Assembly (NCBI GenBank): GCA_009767595.1 | Contig: VSDK01009485.1 | Coordinates: 66,748 to 130,747 of the forward strand | Direction: 5' to 3' | DNA length: 64,000 nt | Origin: Symbiodinium kawagutii | Taxonomy: Eukaryota > Sar > Dinophyceae > Suessiales > Symbiodiniaceae | Shown here: piece after piece, positions 62,079 to 64,000 of the stretch | How positions within the stretch are numbered: the first letter of the stretch is position 1 | Layout of the letters: each line of letters opens with the position of its first letter | The notes under the pieces: generated by a model | What the model saw: the letters and a program-made list of their open reading frames with translations, nothing else | What the model was told of the DNA's origin: nothing | Database searches by the model: none | Position numbers and translations under genes: made by a program

Positions 62079-62518
62079 TGTGAAATCCTGATTGAATCCA
62101 GGTGTTGGGTTGTCAACTTGTTGAGCACCTTTTGTCTGAGCACACGTTGCACTGTGCTGTTGGGCACGGCTCAAGGCCTGTGTTGAGCCGAAGGCCATGT
62201 TGGTATATGACATGTACATGTTGGTGTAAAGAACATGTTTGTCCTCTAACACCCCCTCTTGGATGTTGAAGCTTGTTGGAGCTTCGACCTCCACAAACAT
62301 TTGACTAACATGTTGAAAAGATGTTGGAACACTAACATGTTGATAAAAGGAACTGTACATCATGTTGAAATCCTATGCATGCATGTTGATAAGCCTTGTG
62401 TTGCCTTCTGGCTTATTTAAAGTGTTGGCTACCGCACTGTATCCAAGGCTTTGGAAACTCGAATTTGTTGGCCAAACCTCACGTGTTGACCACCATGATG
62501 TTGCATCATCTGTTGGGA

Positions 62519-63253
62519 TCAGTCCTCGACCTCCATGTTGATGTCCCCACCTGTTGTGAGAGAGGATCGGTACTCGTTGATCTTCTCCCTGTACTGCTTC
62601 AGGTGTTGGACATCGTTGATGGTGTTGTAGTACATGTTGAAGCGTGGATGGCCCAAAAGCCTGTCCTCATCCTTTGTTGGAGATCCTGGCACATCAATCC
62701 TGTGTTGCTTGATGTAGGCCAGCAACTTGTTCTTGGTCTCTGTTGGGAGGTACTCCAGGATGCTGTTGCCCGTGTACTGGAACACGGAGCGGATGAAGTA
62801 CTCATAGCTCAGCTGTTGCTGCTCATCGCTGTTGAAGATCTCCTGCAGGTTCCTGCACATGTTGAAGGCCCATACGTAGTTTTCCGACCAGTTAAGCTGG
62901 GCAATGACGTTGCCCCAGTTGGTCTCGGTGTTGATCTTGTACACGTTGACGGAATCCCGTTCAGCTCTGTTGAACAGGAAGTTGCACCCCTCATCCAGTT
63001 GGAGTTGCTCCGTGTGGAAATGCCTGAAGAACAGGCTCATCTCTTTGTAGTTGAGGAGTGTTACCACTCTGCGCAGTGTTGTTGTCACTGCCACAAGCCT
63101 CAGTTGAGACTGGTGTTGGGTAAGGATGTGTCCTTCTCCCAGGTGCTTCAAGATCGTCTCAAGGGCGTGGTCAGCAGAGGTGTTGACGATGACCTTGTCA
63201 TAGTTGGGCATTCGTGTTGAACCTGAAATGCCCATGGGGGGCTGTTGCTCCAT
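62519..63253 (-). CDS. CAACA-rich gene, main ORF, unknown product
   Basis: A 244-codon frame with clearly protein-like sequence: 'LFFRHFHTEQLQLDEGCNFL', 'NWGNVIAQLNWSENYVWAF', 'YEYFIRSVFQYTGNSILEYL'. Asn, Gln and Thr are frequent because of the embedded CAACA pentamers. An ATG is present at 63,253, but the region to its left in the protein (63,198-63,542) probably belongs to the same product, one frame away. Family not recognised. The stop follows NMEVED. Confidence 0.55.
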   Translation of the reverse strand: MEQQPPMGISGSTRMPNYDKVIVNTSADHALETILKHLGEGHILTQHQSQLRLVAVTTTLRRVVTLLNYKEMSLFFRHFHTEQLQLDEGCNFLFNRAERDSVNVYKINTETNWGNVIAQLNWSENYVWAFNMCRNLQEIFNSDEQQQLSYEYFIRSVFQYTGNSILEYLPTETKNKLLAYIKQHRIDVPGSPTKDEDRLLGHPRFNMYYNTINDVQHLKQYREKINEYRSSLTTGGDINMEVED

Positions 63254-63542
63254 CCATGTTGCCGTAGAGCTTCATGGTTGTTGCATACTCCTCCACTGTC
63301 AGGGCAATGAAGAGGAGCACTGGTGTTGCACCCATTGGCTGATCCTCCATGTGTTGGATCACCTTCTGTTGGACGGTGGGTCCATCTGCCACCATGTTGG
63401 TGAAGGTGATGCCGACCTTCGTTGTTGGGAACGCCGGTGTTGTCCTTGGAAGGCAGTAGTGTTCTGCCTCCTGTTGATCCTGCCTTGTTGTTGGCAGAGT
63501 CATCTCTTCAGGGATCTCGGTGTTGGCCATCTCGGTGGACAT
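63198..63542 (-). CDS. CAACA-rich gene, second ORF (preceding frame)
   Basis: 114 codons from ATG 63,542 (MSTEMANTEIPEEMTL) to NTNAQL. The sequence looks real ('VGITFTNMVADGPTVQQKV', 'TPVLLFIALTVEEYATTM'). It overlaps the next ORF by 56 bp. The overlap includes a run of six C, where one base fewer would fuse the two frames. Either a sequencing indel, a frameshift, or overlapping genes. Confidence 0.45.
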   Translation of the reverse strand: MSTEMANTEIPEEMTLPTTRQDQQEAEHYCLPRTTPAFPTTKVGITFTNMVADGPTVQQKVIQHMEDQPMGATPVLLFIALTVEEYATTMKLYGNMDGATAPHGHFRFNTNAQL

Positions 63543-63907
63543 CTTTGTTGAGATTCCTGTTGGTCAGCTGTCCTTGTTGAGTTCCCTGTTGAGAGAAAGG
63601 CTGCGGAGGCGGCTGACTCATGCAAACATGTTGTGTCATGTTGAATTCGAAAACTTCAATGTTGATCATGTTGATCACTGTGCTTGTTGACTTCTGTGTT
63701 GACTCCTTCAGGGTCAACTTGAAACACTGTTGTTGGATACCGTCCACTAAGTGGATTATATCCAAACGAAAAGATGTTGTTCCCAAACCGTTGTAGCTCA
63801 CCCCAGTGTTGACCACGTTGTTGACCTAGAACAGAATGGTTGTTCGTGTTGACAAACTCCATGTTGAAGTTAACCAACCAAACCGCAAAAAGAGAAAAGT
63901 GTGCCAT
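63508..63907 (-). CDS. CAACA-rich gene, upstream frames
   Basis: Two overlapping frames. From ATG 63,907 (MAHFSLFAVWLVNFNMEF) the sequence is protein-like through 'FGNNIFSFGYNPLSGRYPTT', ending at 63,656. The next frame is open from about 63,830 to 63,508 (includes MSQPPPQPFSQQGTQQGQL) without its own ATG start. The two are related by a skip of one base. The hydrophobic start could be a signal or anchor, but it is short. Product unknown. Confidence 0.35.
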
Positions 63908-64000
63908 GGCTCAACGCGGTGTGTGTTGTAGTGCACGCGTTGGTGAAACTGTTTCGCTGCTGTTGTTAAAAGGGGGTATGTGAGACCTTGAGTCCCACGT

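Larger units (their letters stand above)
62102..63965 (-). repeat. Region saturated with the pentamer CAACA
   Basis: Counting by eye, TGTTG on the plus strand (CAACA on the minus strand) occurs about 70 times in 1.86 kb, roughly once per 27 bp. Chance expectation is about two. The reverse orientation is almost absent. Spacing is irregular, so this is not a tandem repeat. The motif runs through coding frames and the downstream non-coding stretch alike, and it falls in all three codon phases (Asn, Thr or Gln/His). Confidence 0.9.

Overview
The window is nuclear DNA of a eukaryote, most likely a dinoflagellate (Suessiales or Symbiodiniaceae type). This is an inference from several things: a ubiquitin-like plus RCC1-like gene family, Ty1/copia polyproteins of the kind common in those genomes, three protein families I recognise from dinoflagellate gene models, introns whose frame-consistent donors are GT but repeatedly also GA, and repeat-rich AT-biased spacers full of small foldback elements. 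No rRNA, tRNA or spliced-leader gene was recognised. There are two assembly gaps (1988-2048 and 41635-41654).

Layout. (1) 1-13 kb: two minus-strand paralogues (36-1376 and 11351-12687) encode a ubiquitin-like domain followed by nine 41-residue RCC1-like repeats; the second has a one-base frameshift. Between and after them lies repeat-rich spacer with a few exon-like GC-rich islands. (2) 16,054-46,981: one minus-strand Ty1/copia LTR retrotransposon with two identical 150-bp LTRs and a 5-bp target duplication (ACGAG). Its gag-protease-integrase part is nearly intact and carries an unexpected RapZ-C-like domain and an RS-rich segment. The catalytic half of its reverse transcriptase is missing. 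(3) Nested in the RNase H region of that retrotransposon is a 20,804-bp insert (16,475-37,278) with imperfect inverted ends and a candidate ATCC target duplication. It carries three intron-rich plus-strand genes: a C5-methyltransferase-like gene (19,038-25,737), a Lys/Glu-repeat gene (26,122-31,858) and a possible transposase (about 32,281-36,347). I read it as a giant cut-and-paste type DNA element. (4) 47-58.7 kb: spacer of small foldbacks, minisatellites and a few exon-like islands. (5) 58,829-60,653: a 919-bp tandem duplication. (6) 62.1-64.0 kb: a minus-strand coding region in which the pentamer CAACA occurs about 70 times in 1.9 kb, across four successive frames.

How parts fit. The order of events can be read: the copia element inserted (identical LTRs, so recently), and the 20.8-kb element then inserted into it. 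The nested element contains a plausible mobilisation gene (gene 3) and accessory genes (methyltransferase-like and basic/acidic repeat protein). Gene models in the insert were assembled by eye from exon phases and AG acceptors, so exon ends are approximate unless stated.
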